Source: Labrenzia sp. OB1 (lineage in GTDB: Bacteria; Pseudomonadota; Alphaproteobacteria; Rhizobiales; Stappiaceae). Taken from it: DNA of 64,000 nt. The notes beneath the pieces were generated by a model. The model searched no databases. It had not been told where the DNA came from and was given only the letters and a program-made list of their open reading frames with translations. This document shows, piece after piece, positions 45,850 through 56,000 of the stretch. The position numbers were made by a program, and so were the translations under genes. The first letter of the stretch is position 1. Each line of letters begins with the position of its first letter. Location of the stretch: assembly GCF_001624695.1 (NCBI RefSeq), contig NZ_JSEP01000011.1, forward strand, positions 1-64,000. The letters run 5' to 3'.

Positions 45850-47604
45850 CTATGCCGATTTAGCGACTGGCAGGCCGGCCTGATCCGCGTGGATCTGACC
45901 GGTCCGCAAGACTTGAACGGAGCGAACGGGCACGTGCAGCACAACACTCTCACCATGTCCGAGCGTGGTTTGAACCGAAAGGCCGCCTCCGGTTCTCTCC
46001 AGAAGTTCCCTGGCAAACTCCAGGACCGGCCGAGAGACATCCGAGCTCCAGCTCAAACTGGAATGCCGGTTCTTGACGGACAGCACGATTTCCAGATCGC
46101 CATGCCCGGTCCGCCCCGAGACAGTAACAACCGCTCCGCTTTTGGACGTCTCGACCATATCCGACAGGACAAAGCAGAGCGCCTGGCGCAGACATTTCCC
46201 ATCCGCGACCGCAGGCGGCAAATCACTCTTTGCGTCTGTTTCAATTTCCACGCCGCGCCGGTCGGCAACCAGCGTCACAAGTTTACGGCATTGCGTCAGG
46301 CAGGTTGGAATGTCGATCGCCGCATAATCCGGTTCCGATGCTGCGGACAGGGCCGGCCGGAAATCCAGAACAGCGTCGAGATCTTCAAGTCCGGCCTTGC
46401 CGGCAGCTTTCAACCGGCCTGCGGCAGCATGAGTAGCCGATCCGGCCCGCGCCCCGCCATCAGCTTGCAGGGCGTCCGCCTGGGCGATGATGTCGGAGAA
46501 GGCCCGCCGGGCGTCCATACCGGCGGTTTCAAGCAGGGTTCTGGAGATGCCTGCCGTCCGGCTTTCCTGTGGGGAGGCAGCGGTTTCGGCCTCTTGAGAC
46601 GAAAGGGTGTCATCCGTTTGCCGGATCAACAGCAGCAGTTTCCTGTCCACTACCGGTGCCTGGTTCCCCTCCTGCCCTTGAAGCTTGATTTGCACCTGCA
46701 ACTGGCGGTACTCCGCCTGACCGGTCTCACCGGGTGCGCTCGCGCCGACCCGTACGCGGGCGTCGAAGACCGCCGGCGCACCGCTGTGCCGGACATCGGA
46801 CAATTTGGTCAGATAAAGCGGCCGCTCCGCCACATGCAACCGTTGAAACAGCCAGTCCTCGGCACAGTTGGCCGGCAGACAGCCGAACATCTGTTTGACC
46901 GGCCCGCCCAGAACCCGGATACCGCCGCCCGGATCAAGTTCGCAGAAAACTTCAGAAGCACTCTGGCTCATCATCTGCCGCCGGCTTTCCGACGCGACGA
47001 CCGCGTCCCGGGTGCGCTTGCGGTCGCCCGACAAGCGATACGCCAGCAGTCCGGCATAGATAAGCCCTGCCAGAATGGCGATGAACTGTGCCGCCACCGG
47101 CAAGGGCTCGAACTGAAACTGCGGGATTGGCAAAAAGGTGATGGCGGCGAGCAGGACACCACAAAGCGCGGCGACAAGGATCGGTGTTCTCCGACTGGTT
47201 GAAAACGCCGCCTCCACCAGGGGAATCAACAGCCAGACCGCAGCGAACGAAGCCTCTCCTCCGGTCAGGAGGCATATGGCAGCAACGGTACAGGCAAACA
47301 ACGACGATGAAACCGCGATCGCCCGATTCAGCTTTCCCGATTGCGAGAGATAGAGCGCCAGCGGCCACTGGCTCAGCATCCAGGCCAGCACAAGAATTTC
47401 GGCAACATGCGGAGGGCCTGCGAGCGCAAGATGCAGGGGCAGAACAAAAAGCGCGACGGCGCCACTCAACATGGAGCTGATCAGAAAAGATCGGTGCAAT
47501 GGTGCCAGCAAGCTGTCCCCGGCGGCGTTGGGATGAATCATCCCGTCAACCCGAGAGGCCCAAAGGCTCAGTATTTTCTTCAGAAAAATCAAAAGATTAC
47601 GCAC
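45850..47604 (-). CDS. Membrane sensor with degenerate histidine-kinase domain
   Basis: The 584-residue product has a short leader, about six membrane helices (about 38-195), a PAS-like region (about 215-330) and a C-terminal kinase-like part. The usual phosphoacceptor motif HExRTPL is absent: the corresponding helix reads ISRTLLETAGMDARRAF without His. The N-box reads CFVLSDMVETS without its Asn, and no DxGxG loop is visible, although GHGESVVLHVPV resembles the last G-box. It probably cannot autophosphorylate. The start is GTG 47604 without a clear ribosome site; ATG 47541 is the alternative. Organisation resembles cell-cycle kinases of this order (weak recollection). Confidence 0.8.
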   Translation of the reverse strand: MRNLLIFLKKILSLWASRVDGMIHPNAAGDSLLAPLHRSFLISSMLSGAVALFVLPLHLALAGPPHVAEILVLAWMLSQWPLALYLSQSGKLNRAIAVSSSLFACTVAAICLLTGGEASFAAVWLLIPLVEAAFSTSRRTPILVAALCGVLLAAITFLPIPQFQFEPLPVAAQFIAILAGLIYAGLLAYRLSGDRKRTRDAVVASESRRQMMSQSASEVFCELDPGGGIRVLGGPVKQMFGCLPANCAEDWLFQRLHVAERPLYLTKLSDVRHSGAPAVFDARVRVGASAPGETGQAEYRQLQVQIKLQGQEGNQAPVVDRKLLLLIRQTDDTLSSQEAETAASPQESRTAGISRTLLETAGMDARRAFSDIIAQADALQADGGARAGSATHAAAGRLKAAGKAGLEDLDAVLDFRPALSAASEPDYAAIDIPTCLTQCRKLVTLVADRRGVEIETDAKSDLPPAVADGKCLRQALCFVLSDMVETSKSGAVVTVSGRTGHGDLEIVLSVKNRHSSLSWSSDVSRPVLEFARELLERTGGGLSVQTTLGHGESVVLHVPVRSVQVLRTGQIHADQAGLPVAKSA

Positions 47605-47929
47605 TCTACACTACCACACGACAGATGCAGGACTTCCCGCTCGCAGCTCCTGTAAAGCTATTCTGTCGCGGAGCACTTAAGGAACGATAAAGGAAGAATT
47701 CGAAACGCGGAAAAAATCGTGAAATATCACTATGTTCAAGCGCTTGCCTGCAATTGGCTAAAATTTGAATCAATTTCTCAGAAAAACCGATTCAAATACC
47801 TGATTTATTTTATGAAAATTCGCGGTTCCGGTTCAACCGGCCATTCTCATGTCCTTGCTATGGTCTCCCCATAACAGGCGTGCCGGCAAAAAAATGGCAC
47901 GCAAGATCGACAAGACTACGGGTAGCGAC
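47605..47929. other. Divergent promoter region
   Basis: AT-rich from 47690 to 47830. No gene or recognisable operator beyond the small dyad GTGAAATATCAC at 47719-47730. Confidence 0.4.
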
Positions 47930-48379
47930 ATGTTCTTTCTTTTGAGGACGGCCTTCTGGCTAACCTTGGTGCTGGTTCTGATCCCTTTTGGGTCGGATCG
48001 GGAAAACACCACTCCAACCGAAACCGTGGACCCCGTGTCCGCGTTTCTGGTGGCTCAGGCAACCGTTTCGGATATTGGCGGCTTCTGCGGTCGCAATCCG
48101 CAGGCCTGCGAGACCGGTGGAAATGCCCTGACCGTTATCGGCAGCAGAGCCCGCGACGGCGTCCGCATTGTGTATGAGTATATCGACACCCGGATCGAAG
48201 ACCGGACCGAAAACGACGCTCTCGTGACGGGTTCGACCTCCGCGCCGCTCCCGGAAACGACATATGAAGTTCCTTCCGCCAGTGCGTTGCTTCAGCCGGT
48301 GTCGGACACAGCCTCCTCTTCTGAGACAGAATTTGGACCGGTTCCCCGGTCCAAACCCCACTCAGGTCGCGAAACCTGA
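47930..48379 (+). CDS. DUF5330-family membrane-anchored protein
   Basis: The 149-residue product starts with MFFLLRTAFWLTLVLVLIPF, a single anchor helix, then FLVAQATVSDIGGFCGRNPQ and a polar tail; this is the DUF5330 pattern known from this order. The function is unknown. The frame opens at 47849; ATG 47930 is chosen because the family begins at this point, with only a weak ribosome site. Confidence 0.78.
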   Translation: MFFLLRTAFWLTLVLVLIPFGSDRENTTPTETVDPVSAFLVAQATVSDIGGFCGRNPQACETGGNALTVIGSRARDGVRIVYEYIDTRIEDRTENDALVTGSTSAPLPETTYEVPSASALLQPVSDTASSSETEFGPVPRSKPHSGRET

Positions 48380-48501
48380 GTACGCAGGCCGTTTAGGGTA
48401 TTCTGCCCCCCTGAACCCGAAACGGTCGATTGCGCCACGCTGGCGCGGCGCTGCATGACGGCGCCGCCAAGACAGCTTCACTCCAGCGGTTCGATCCGCT
48501 G

Positions 48502-48546
48502 CGCCGCAGATGAGAAGCTGCCCACTTCATCTGCGGCGTATCTTTT
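48502..48546 (+). terminator. Terminator hairpin downstream of DUF5330 gene
   Basis: A 12-bp stem, CGCCGCAGATGA and TCATCTGCGGCG, continues inward as AAG/CTT around one bulged base, with the tail TATCTTTT. It lies about 120 bases after the stop. Confidence 0.7.
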
Positions 48547-48696
48547 CCAGAAAATCAGCACTGTTGCCGCAATCGGTCCGGATATGTCCGCTCTCTGCCG
48601 CCCTGTGCCGGAAATTCATAAATGAGCATCAAACGGTTCAACTCGATCGCAAAGCGCTCTATATGAAAGACATCAACACCTGCAAAGACCGGCGCG

Positions 48697-49128
48697 ATGA
48701 CGACAGACATAAGCGAAATCCTCGAGACTTTCGAACTTCTGGACGATTGGGAAGATCGTTACAAATACCTGATCGATATCGGCCGGGAGCTTCCTGAATT
48801 GTCCGCCGAGGAACGCACGGATACCAACAAGGTCCGCGGTTGCGTCTCGCAGGTCTGGCTGATCACAACAGTCAGCACCGGTTCGGATGGCGTGCCTGTG
48901 CTGACGTTCAGGGGCGACAGCGACGCTCTGATCGTTCAGGGGCTGGTGGCGGTGGTGACCGCCCTCTTCAACCGCAAGACCGCCAGGGAAATCCTGAACA
49001 CGGATGTCGACGCCGTATTCGCCCGGCTCGGACTGCAGGACCACCTGACACCGCAGCGCTCGAACGGCCTCAGATCCATGGTCGGCCGCATCCGCACGGA
49101 TGCCGAAGCGGCCACGGCCGCGGCATAG
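48697..49128 (+). CDS. sufE: SufE-type cysteine desulfuration protein
   Basis: The 143-residue sulfur acceptor takes persulfide from SufS during Fe-S cluster assembly. The acceptor Cys is in KVRGCVSQVW (C49), and FELLDDWEDRYKYLIDIG is the family start. It is unlinked from any suf operon here. A tail-to-tail terminator separates it from mucR. Confidence 0.93.
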   Translation: MTTDISEILETFELLDDWEDRYKYLIDIGRELPELSAEERTDTNKVRGCVSQVWLITTVSTGSDGVPVLTFRGDSDALIVQGLVAVVTALFNRKTAREILNTDVDAVFARLGLQDHLTPQRSNGLRSMVGRIRTDAEAATAAA

Positions 49129-49250
49129 GGTACGAAATACTTGCCCTGTTCGCGCGGACGGACCTGAAAACAAATCGCTCCTGGAAAAACCTGTCGCTTT
49201 CTGCGTTGGGTTGAATCCACGAATCCGCTGCACGGCAACGCACCTTAAAC

Positions 49251-49282
49251 AAAAAAAGCCGCCCAAAAGGACGGCTCTTTTT
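49251..49282. terminator. Bidirectional terminator between sufE and mucR
   Basis: AGCCGCCC and GGACGGCT, with loop AAAA and one mismatch, flanked by A7 on the left and T5 on the right. This gives a U-tail in both directions. Confidence 0.85.
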
Positions 49283-49306
49283 CAGCTTTACTGGACTTGC
49301 CAGATT

Positions 49307-49723
49307 TTACTTGGAGCGCTTGCGCTGCTGGCCGAGGCCCATTTTCTTGGCCAGTTCGGACCGGGCAGCTGCGTAATTCGGAGCAACCATCGGATAGTCC
49401 GTGCCGAGGTCCCACTTTTCCCGGTATTCTTCCGGAGTCATGTTGTAGTGGGTCCGCAGGTGACGCTTGAGCGACTTGAATTTCTTGCCGTCTTCCAGGC
49501 AGATGATGAAGTCCGGCATAACGGATTTCTTGATCGGCACAGCAGGCTTCAAAGGTTCCGGCTCAGGCTCGTTCGAGGCCGTCGCGGTCTTTTGAAGAGC
49601 GCCGTACACGTCGCTGATCAGGTTTGGCAGATCTGTAGACGCAACGGTATTGTTGCTCACATAAGCTGAGACAATATCTGCCGTTAGGTCAATCAAATTT
49701 GCATCCACCGGATTGTCAGTCAT
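49307..49723 (-). CDS. mucR: MucR/Ros-family zinc-finger regulator
   Basis: The 138-residue DNA-binding protein carries a prokaryotic zinc finger with C75-x2-D78 and H88-x3-H92 ([20 protein letters not shown]), the MucR variant in which Asp replaces the second Cys of Ros. [19 protein letters not shown] follows as in the family. MucR proteins are H-NS-like silencers of AT-rich promoters controlling polysaccharide, motility and cell-cycle genes. Its own upstream region is AT-rich, fitting autoregulation. Confidence 0.95.
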   Translation of the reverse strand: MTDNPVDANLIDLTADIVSAYVSNNTVASTDLPNLISDVYGALQKTATASNEPEPEPLKPAVPIKKSVMPDFIICLEDGKKFKSLKRHLRTHYNMTPEEYREKWDLGTDYPMVAPNYAAARSELAKKMGLGQQRKRSK

Positions 49724-50039
49724 ATTTCACCCGTTCTTTACTGAATTCAATTCAAATTTCGGTGCTAATCTGCAAAAATCTGGCGCCGCAAGCATTTATA
49801 GATTTTCTGTTACTTGCAGACTTGGGAAATCAACACAGATTCTACTTCGCAGATGATCGTCACAGCCTTATATAGCTGGTTTCCTAATACGGCAACCCCA
49901 GAAATCAAATAAAGGACAGATAGCGCCAATAAAAATCAATTTATATAAATATTGACTGTTTAGTATGCATATAACCTACAATTAAGTGAAAGTAATGCCG
50001 CAGGTGCAGTCTTTATCCACAGCGATGCACAATTCGTTA
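49724..50039. other. AT-rich promoter region of mucR
   Basis: AT-rich, especially 49890-49990, with no gene. It should contain the mucR promoter and possibly MucR autoregulatory sites. Confidence 0.5.
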
Positions 50040-50393
50040 TTATCCCTGCCCCTTGGGCCGGATTGACGCAGCAAGAGCGTCTTCTTTTGTATCCGCGCAC
50101 GGACGGTACCCCGCTGCATAAGCAGCTTTCGCCAATAAATGAGCCGAAATTGGGGCGGTGAGCAAGAAGAACACAACACCGGCAATCGCCCGCGTCACAA
50201 TGGCGAGGTCGCTGGCATGGACTGCCATAGCAAGCAGCATCACGCCGGACCCGAGCGTCCCCGCTTTGGACGCGGCGTGCATGCGCATATAGACATCCTT
50301 CAACCGAATCAGACCGATTGACGCCACAAGCGCGAACAACGCGCCGATGATAAGCATGGTGCCGGAAATGATTTCTATGACAGCAGCAGTCAT
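50040..50393 (-). CDS. mrpG: Mrp antiporter subunit G
   Basis: The 117-residue protein has three helices and the MrpG/PhaG features RLKDVYMRMHAASKAGTLG and FFLLTAPISAHLLAKAAY. It is the last gene of the operon and overlaps mrpF by four bases. It belongs to the multi-subunit Na+(K+)/H+ antiporter that uses the proton gradient to expel cations and control cytoplasmic pH. Confidence 0.94.
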   Translation of the reverse strand: MTAAVIEIISGTMLIIGALFALVASIGLIRLKDVYMRMHAASKAGTLGSGVMLLAMAVHASDLAIVTRAIAGVVFFLLTAPISAHLLAKAAYAAGYRPCADTKEDALAASIRPKGQG

Positions 50394-50746
50394 TGCCCCG
50401 CCTCTCTGCGTTTGATGCTTTCCTCTACTTCCGCAACGATCGTCTTGTCGCCGGCCACCCCCCGGTTGAGGACAAAGCGTGCGAAGGCGACGGTTGCCAG
50501 AAACCCGACAAGGCCGAGGGTGATGGCGATGTCGATGTAAAGGTAGTAACCGGTCAGAATGCCAATGGCCGCGATAAACCCGATACCGACGGCAACCAGC
50601 ATGTCCAGCGCGACAACACGGTCAGGCAGGCTCGGCCCCTTCAGGGTGCGGAACACGATGATCACGAATGACACTGTCAGGATTGCCAGCGAGATCCGGA
50701 CTGCAACATCCAGAAACACAGACGCAAAGGCTTCTAGCGAAGTCAT
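50390..50746 (-). CDS. mrpF: Mrp antiporter subunit F
   Basis: The 118-residue, three-helix protein has the MrpF motif VFRTLKGPSLPDRVVALDML. ATG 50746 overlaps the mrpE stop (ATGA); the frame itself opens further upstream at 50827 inside mrpE. Confidence 0.94.
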   Translation of the reverse strand: MTSLEAFASVFLDVAVRISLAILTVSFVIIVFRTLKGPSLPDRVVALDMLVAVGIGFIAAIGILTGYYLYIDIAITLGLVGFLATVAFARFVLNRGVAGDKTIVAEVEESIKRREAGQ

Positions 50747-51219
50747 CTGAACACCTCCAGGATTTTGCGCTCGAAACCGTTCTTGATGTCGTCGATTGTC
50801 GCCTGCGGATCCGGTACGTCGATGCAATGCACATAAAGGATCTTGCGGTCATCGGAAACATCGACGGAGAGCGTGCCAGGCGTCAGAGTGATCAGATTGG
50901 CCAGCATGGTGATCTCGAAATCCCTGTCCACGGTCAGGGGAAAGGCGATGATCCCCGGCTGAAGCTTGATCCGGGGCTGAAGCACAATCACCGCAACACG
51001 CCAGGCCGACAGGACCAGTTCGTAGACGAACAGGAGCGCCAGCCCGATCCCTTTGGCAAAACGCTTGAAATAGAGCGTCGTGCCGACCTGTTCACGGATC
51101 AGATAGAGCGCTCCGAGGCCAAGCACGAAGCCGAAGGCAAGATTGACCTCCGAGAAGTTGCCCGTGACCGCTCCCCAGGCGAGCGCCAGAAGAATGTTGA
51201 CGAGGAAAAGACTTGTCAT
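50743..51219 (-). CDS. mrpE: Mrp antiporter subunit E
   Basis: The 158-residue membrane protein has the MrpE signature LANLITLTPGTLSVDVSDD and an N-terminal pair of helices (NILLALAWGAVTGNF). It overlaps mrpD by four bases. Confidence 0.94.
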   Translation of the reverse strand: MTSLFLVNILLALAWGAVTGNFSEVNLAFGFVLGLGALYLIREQVGTTLYFKRFAKGIGLALLFVYELVLSAWRVAVIVLQPRIKLQPGIIAFPLTVDRDFEITMLANLITLTPGTLSVDVSDDRKILYVHCIDVPDPQATIDDIKNGFERKILEVFR

Positions 51220-52814
51220 CCCTGGACTCCAAAGACCGATCTCAGGTAGCCAAGCGGTTCAACGAGACCGCTCGCGCCCTGTGTTGAAAGTTCCAGCATC
51301 CATTCAGGCTGCAGCCCGAAATAGATGACAAGCGCGGTGAGAATGCCCAGCGGCAGCCAGACCGCACTGCCGGAAAGCTGTGCTTCCGAGAGCGCCGTAC
51401 CGGCGGTGACCGGTGCGGTCTGCCCGTCGGGTGTCCCTTCCGGACCACCCCGCCAGAAGGCGAATATCCAGATCCGGCCCATGGCGAGCGTCGTCAGGAA
51501 GCCGCTGACCAGGATAGCCGCTCCGAGCCACGACCGGCCATCGGAAAAGGCGGCATCCACCAGCATGACCTTGGGCCAGAAGCCCGAGAAGGGCGGCAGG
51601 CCGGACACGGCAAAAGCCAGAACAAGAAACACTGCGGCGAAAGCCGCGCTCTTCTGGTAAAGCCCGCCGAGTTTGCGAAGGTCGTAGGAGCCTCCCATCA
51701 TCTCCATGACACCGGCCGCCATGTAAAGCGCCGTCATCACGATGATCGAGTGCACGGCGTAAAAGATAGCACCGGAGATCGCCAGCGTCGATCCGACTGC
51801 GATCCCGGCCAGCATCGACCCGATCCCGGCGATCACCAGATATCCCAGCAGACGGCGAATTTCGGTTTGCGCGAGCGCGCCAAACGCGCCTGTGAGCAGG
51901 GTCGCGACCGCCACCAGGGAGATCACGTCCGACAGGTAGCCGCGCGAGGCCGGCAGGATCAGGACGAAGACCCGGATCAGCGCGTAAACCCCGACCTTGG
52001 TCAATAGACCGGCGAAAACCGCCGAAACCACCACATTTGGCGTGTGATAGGAAGCCGGCAGCCAGAAATTGACGGGAAAGGCCGCAGCCTTCATGGCGAA
52101 AGCAAGAAAATACAGAGCCGCGACCGTCGCGAGCGTACCCGATGCCGGATCTTCCAGCGCCGCGACCTTCTGGGCAAGATCGGCCATGTTGAGCGTGCCG
52201 AATATGCCGTAGAGCATGCCGGTTCCGATCAGGAAGAGGTTGGTTCCGACCAGATTGAGCACACCGTATTTGACCGCCCCGTCCAGCTGGATCCTGTCAT
52301 TGCCCAGGACAAGCAGCCCGTAGGAGGAAATCAGAAGGACTTCGAACCAGACATAGAGGTTGAAGATGTCACCGGTCAGGAAGGCGCCGCACACGCCTGT
52401 CATCAGGAGCAGCAGGAACGGATAAAACCCGTAACGGCGGCCCGTGCTGTCGATGGTTGCCGCACCGAACACACCAGCGCAGAACGCCACGACGGAGCCG
52501 ATGAGCGACAGCATCGCTCCGAGCGTATCCACGGTGAAGGCGATCCCGAAGGGTGGCAGCCAGCTGCCCATCACCATGGTGATGACGCCATGATCGAGCA
52601 CACGGATCAGCAGCGCCAGATTGGCCAGCACCAGCAGGCCCAGAAAACCGATGCCCACCTTGGGCTGCAGATCGGTGTTCTTGCGCAGCATCAGGCACAG
52701 GGACCCGCCCAGCATGGTGATCAGCGCCGGTGCGACCACGAGCCAGTCACCTGCGGCAACAGGCGCGGTCGCCATAGCTTGAGTAAGATCAACGGAAACG
52801 GAAGAACCGGCCAT
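51216..52814 (-). CDS. mrpD: Mrp antiporter subunit D
   Basis: The 532-residue protein is a NuoL/M/N-like proton-translocating subunit with about 14 helices; LTGDIFNLYVWFEVLLISSY and AFPVNFWLPASYHTPNV are the typical Glu- and Lys-bearing segments. It starts five bases after mrpC. Confidence 0.95.
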   Translation of the reverse strand: MAGSSVSVDLTQAMATAPVAAGDWLVVAPALITMLGGSLCLMLRKNTDLQPKVGIGFLGLLVLANLALLIRVLDHGVITMVMGSWLPPFGIAFTVDTLGAMLSLIGSVVAFCAGVFGAATIDSTGRRYGFYPFLLLLMTGVCGAFLTGDIFNLYVWFEVLLISSYGLLVLGNDRIQLDGAVKYGVLNLVGTNLFLIGTGMLYGIFGTLNMADLAQKVAALEDPASGTLATVAALYFLAFAMKAAAFPVNFWLPASYHTPNVVVSAVFAGLLTKVGVYALIRVFVLILPASRGYLSDVISLVAVATLLTGAFGALAQTEIRRLLGYLVIAGIGSMLAGIAVGSTLAISGAIFYAVHSIIVMTALYMAAGVMEMMGGSYDLRKLGGLYQKSAAFAAVFLVLAFAVSGLPPFSGFWPKVMLVDAAFSDGRSWLGAAILVSGFLTTLAMGRIWIFAFWRGGPEGTPDGQTAPVTAGTALSEAQLSGSAVWLPLGILTALVIYFGLQPEWMLELSTQGASGLVEPLGYLRSVFGVQG

Positions 52815-52819
52815 GAAGT

Positions 52820-53197
52820 TTAGTATCCCTGCGGCGGAGTTTGGTCGTCTTCAGGTTCAGCAAGACGCATTTCATTGACACCGTCCGTTCCCAGTTCCTG
52901 ATAAGCCCGGAAGGCAAGCACCAGAAGAAAGGCAAAAAACGAGAACGAGATCACAATCGCCGTCAACACCAATGCCTGCGGCAGCGGGTTCGCGGTAGCG
53001 ACATCAGGAGAATACAGATGCTCCGGGATGAGAGGCGGCACTTCCCGGATCAACCGTCCATTCGTGAAGATGAGCATGTTCACGGCATTGCCCAGAATCG
53101 CGATGCCAAGCAGCATCCGAACAAGCTGTTGGGAGAGCATCAGGTAGACGGCCACCGTAAAAAACAGGCCGATCAGGATAACAACACCGGTCTCCAT
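52820..53197 (-). CDS. mrpC: Mrp antiporter subunit C
   Basis: The 125-residue, NuoK-like protein has three helices: LFFTVAVYLMLSQQLVRMLL, GIAILGNAVNMLIF and PLPQALVLTAIVISFSFFAF. Its start shares one base with the mrpB stop (TGATG). Confidence 0.95.
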   Translation of the reverse strand: METGVVILIGLFFTVAVYLMLSQQLVRMLLGIAILGNAVNMLIFTNGRLIREVPPLIPEHLYSPDVATANPLPQALVLTAIVISFSFFAFLLVLAFRAYQELGTDGVNEMRLAEPEDDQTPPQGY

Positions 53198-53616
53198 CAG
53201 TCGATCTCCCTTTCTTCAAGCGCGAGGGCGATGGAACCGATTGCTCCGACCACGACAAGATAGACGCCGATATCGAAAACCATCGGAGTGGACAGGGCGA
53301 TTTCCACGCCGAAGAAGTCGAAAATCAGCCACTGGCTTGTCATGAAGGCTTGTCCCTTGAAAAAGGAGAGCACTCCGGCAAGCGCTCCCAGAAACAGCCC
53401 GAAGGCGGACACGCTCATGGGATGGAAGTAAATCGCGCGGCGCACGGAAGCGACCCCGCAGGCAATACCGAAAATCGCCAGTGCAGAGGCTGCGATCAGG
53501 CCACCGATAAAGCCGCCCCCCGGCTCGTTATGGCCGCGCAGCAGCACGAATACCGAGAACAGGACCATTAGCGCCGTCAGAAAGGGCGCGATGGTGCGGA
53601 AGATGATCGTGCGCAT
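53197..53616 (-). CDS. mrpB: Mrp antiporter subunit B
   Basis: The 139-residue protein has about four helices and the MrpB motif [20 protein letters not shown]. Here it is a separate gene, not fused to subunit A as in some rhizobia. The start overlaps the mrpA stop as TGATG. Confidence 0.95.
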   Translation of the reverse strand: MRTIIFRTIAPFLTALMVLFSVFVLLRGHNEPGGGFIGGLIAASALAIFGIACGVASVRRAIYFHPMSVSAFGLFLGALAGVLSFFKGQAFMTSQWLIFDFFGVEIALSTPMVFDIGVYLVVVGAIGSIALALEEREID

Positions 53617-56000
53617 CAGCGAGCCTCCGAGGCTTGGGTTTGAACGGCGTCCGTGGTGGAGTCCTCAACAGTCTTGTCCGGTTTTGTCCGCACCCTGATC
53701 AGAGCCAGCACACACAGGCCCGCCAGCACCACCACCGCAATTTCACCAAGCGTGTCAAAACCGCGGAAGTCGACGATGATCACGTTGACGATGTTGCGGC
53801 CATGGGCGATCGAGCGGCTGAACTGGGCAAAGAAATCCGACAGGCGGGTGTCGAACGGCTGCTGCGTGATGGCAAGCAGCGTCAGCGTCAACCCGAGGCC
53901 CACGGCACAGGCGATAATTCCCGTCAGAATCGCCGCGGGGGTCGAACGATGGTCGCTCGGCATCAGGTTGAGCCGTGTCATGACGAGGGCCAGGATGACC
54001 ACGGAAAGCGTTTCGACCATGAACTGGGTGAAGGAAAGGTCGGGCGCGCCGAACATCATGAAAATCAGGGCCACCGCGAACCCCTGAATACCGAGCGAAA
54101 CGATGGCAGTCAGACGGGTCTTGGCGACAAGAACCGCGATCAGTCCCAGAACCGCGATGAAGAGTATGCCCCATTCATAAAAACGGTATTCCGGCATTTC
54201 AGGCATTTCCGGCAAACCGCCGGTCAGATAGCCCGGCAGCAGAACGGCTATCGCCGTGAAGACGAAGATCACGGTCATGTAGGTCTGCATGTTGCCGGTC
54301 TGAACAAGCCGTGTAATCCGGCCGGAAAATCCGACGATGCCGCGAACGACCTGATCGAACCCCTTGTCCGGTCCCCATCCGATTGCAGCCAGCACGGAGG
54401 CTATAAGGCTGCGCAGCCTGTCGAGCTGCGTGTACAGCACAATGCCAAGGCCGACGGTGATGATGGAGAGTATCAGTGGCGCGTTGAACGATGTGGGCCA
54501 CAGATGAAGATCAATTTGCTTGAACTCACCGGTCAGGGACGACAGAGCGGGCCCGACAAACAGTAGGCCGGTCGTATGCGCCATGAACGCCAGAACAAGA
54601 CCGGTCAGGGAAAGCACCACAGGTCCCGCGATAAGCAGCACCGGCCCTTCGTGGGCATGTTTCGGTGTTTCGACCTTCGGCCCCAAAAACGGCTTGAGCG
54701 CGACCGCTGCGGCGATCACCAGCATCAGGGCGTTTCCAGCCACCGCGACGAGCGTGACGGCCAGGCCCGCACCGGGCCAGCCCCATGTGCCGTAATAAAG
54801 AACTTCCTTGGCAATGAAACCGATGAATGGCGGCAGACCGGACATGGACAGAGCCGCGAGGCAAGCGGCGGCGAAGGTAATCGGCATCGCCGTGCGCAGC
54901 CCGCCCAGTTTTGTAACATCCCGGGTTCCGGCTTCATGGTCGATGGTGCCCGCGATCATGAAGAGCCCGCCCTTGAAGAGCGAATGCGCCAGAAGATAGA
55001 GCACCGCTCCTTCCAGGGCTTTCTCATAGCTGGTACCGGTCAGCATGACGAGCAGGCCGAGCGACGCCACGGTCGTATAGGCAAGCATCAGCTTCAGATC
55101 GGTCTGGCGCACCGCAAGCACCGTCCCCACCAACAGCGTAACCCCGCCGAAAAGCGGCAGAACGGTTGTCCACAGCACCGTGTCACCCAGCAGCGGGTGC
55201 ATGCGCATGAGCAGATAGACACCCGCTTTCACCATTGTGGCGGAATGCAGATAGGCCGAAACCGGCGTCGGTGCTTCCATGGCGTTCGGAAGCCAGAAAT
55301 GGAATGGGAACTGAGCCGACTTGGTGAACGCCCCCCCAAGCACCAGAATAAAGATCGGCAGGTAAAGCCCCGTATCCTTGATAATGTCCGGCGACCCCAG
55401 AAGGACGGACATTTCAATCTCGCCGGTCGCGGAAATGATCAGGATGAACGCCGCCAGAAGGGCCAGACCGCCACCACCCGTCACCAGCAGCGCCTGCAAA
55501 GCGGCGCGCCGTGAGGCGGCGCGCAGGTTGTCGAAACCGATCAGCAGGAAGGATGTGATGGACGTGAGTTCCCAGAAGATGAACAGCGAGATCAGATTGT
55601 TGCCCAGCACCAGCCCGAGCATCGACCCCATGAACAGGAACAGAAACGAAAAGAAACGCCCCTGCTGCACGTGACCCTTCAGGTAACCGCCCGCGTACAG
55701 GATGATCAGCGTGCCGATGCCGGAAATCAGCAGCGCGAACAGCGTCGACAATCCGTCCACATAGACGGAAAAATTGACACCGTAGCTGGGCGCCCAGGCC
55801 TTTGCCGCAACGAAGGTCTCGCCCTCGGAGACCGGCCCGATGAACCCGGTGAAATGCAGGAAGATCAGTGCGGGAACCAGCGCCAGCGGCCAGGCCGCAT
55901 TATGCTTGAACCAGCGTGTCAAAGCAGGCGCGACGACAGCGGCCGCAAAAGGCGCCAGAACGGCGAGAAGAGTGGTGTCGTCGATCACTGCTGGCGTCAT
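53616..56000 (-). CDS. mrpA: Mrp antiporter subunit A
   Basis: The 794-residue, NuoL-like main subunit has about 20 helices. [17 protein letters not shown] and the Lys-bearing [20 protein letters not shown] mark the proton-channel segments; the C-terminal part (after about 590, with [20 protein letters not shown]) is the MrpA-specific extension. It is the first gene of the operon A-B-C-D-E-F-G read leftwards. No promoter was pinpointed. Confidence 0.95.
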   Translation of the reverse strand: MTPAVIDDTTLLAVLAPFAAAVVAPALTRWFKHNAAWPLALVPALIFLHFTGFIGPVSEGETFVAAKAWAPSYGVNFSVYVDGLSTLFALLISGIGTLIILYAGGYLKGHVQQGRFFSFLFLFMGSMLGLVLGNNLISLFIFWELTSITSFLLIGFDNLRAASRRAALQALLVTGGGGLALLAAFILIISATGEIEMSVLLGSPDIIKDTGLYLPIFILVLGGAFTKSAQFPFHFWLPNAMEAPTPVSAYLHSATMVKAGVYLLMRMHPLLGDTVLWTTVLPLFGGVTLLVGTVLAVRQTDLKLMLAYTTVASLGLLVMLTGTSYEKALEGAVLYLLAHSLFKGGLFMIAGTIDHEAGTRDVTKLGGLRTAMPITFAAACLAALSMSGLPPFIGFIAKEVLYYGTWGWPGAGLAVTLVAVAGNALMLVIAAAVALKPFLGPKVETPKHAHEGPVLLIAGPVVLSLTGLVLAFMAHTTGLLFVGPALSSLTGEFKQIDLHLWPTSFNAPLILSIITVGLGIVLYTQLDRLRSLIASVLAAIGWGPDKGFDQVVRGIVGFSGRITRLVQTGNMQTYMTVIFVFTAIAVLLPGYLTGGLPEMPEMPEYRFYEWGILFIAVLGLIAVLVAKTRLTAIVSLGIQGFAVALIFMMFGAPDLSFTQFMVETLSVVILALVMTRLNLMPSDHRSTPAAILTGIIACAVGLGLTLTLLAITQQPFDTRLSDFFAQFSRSIAHGRNIVNVIIVDFRGFDTLGEIAVVVLAGLCVLALIRVRTKPDKTVEDSTTDAVQTQASEAR

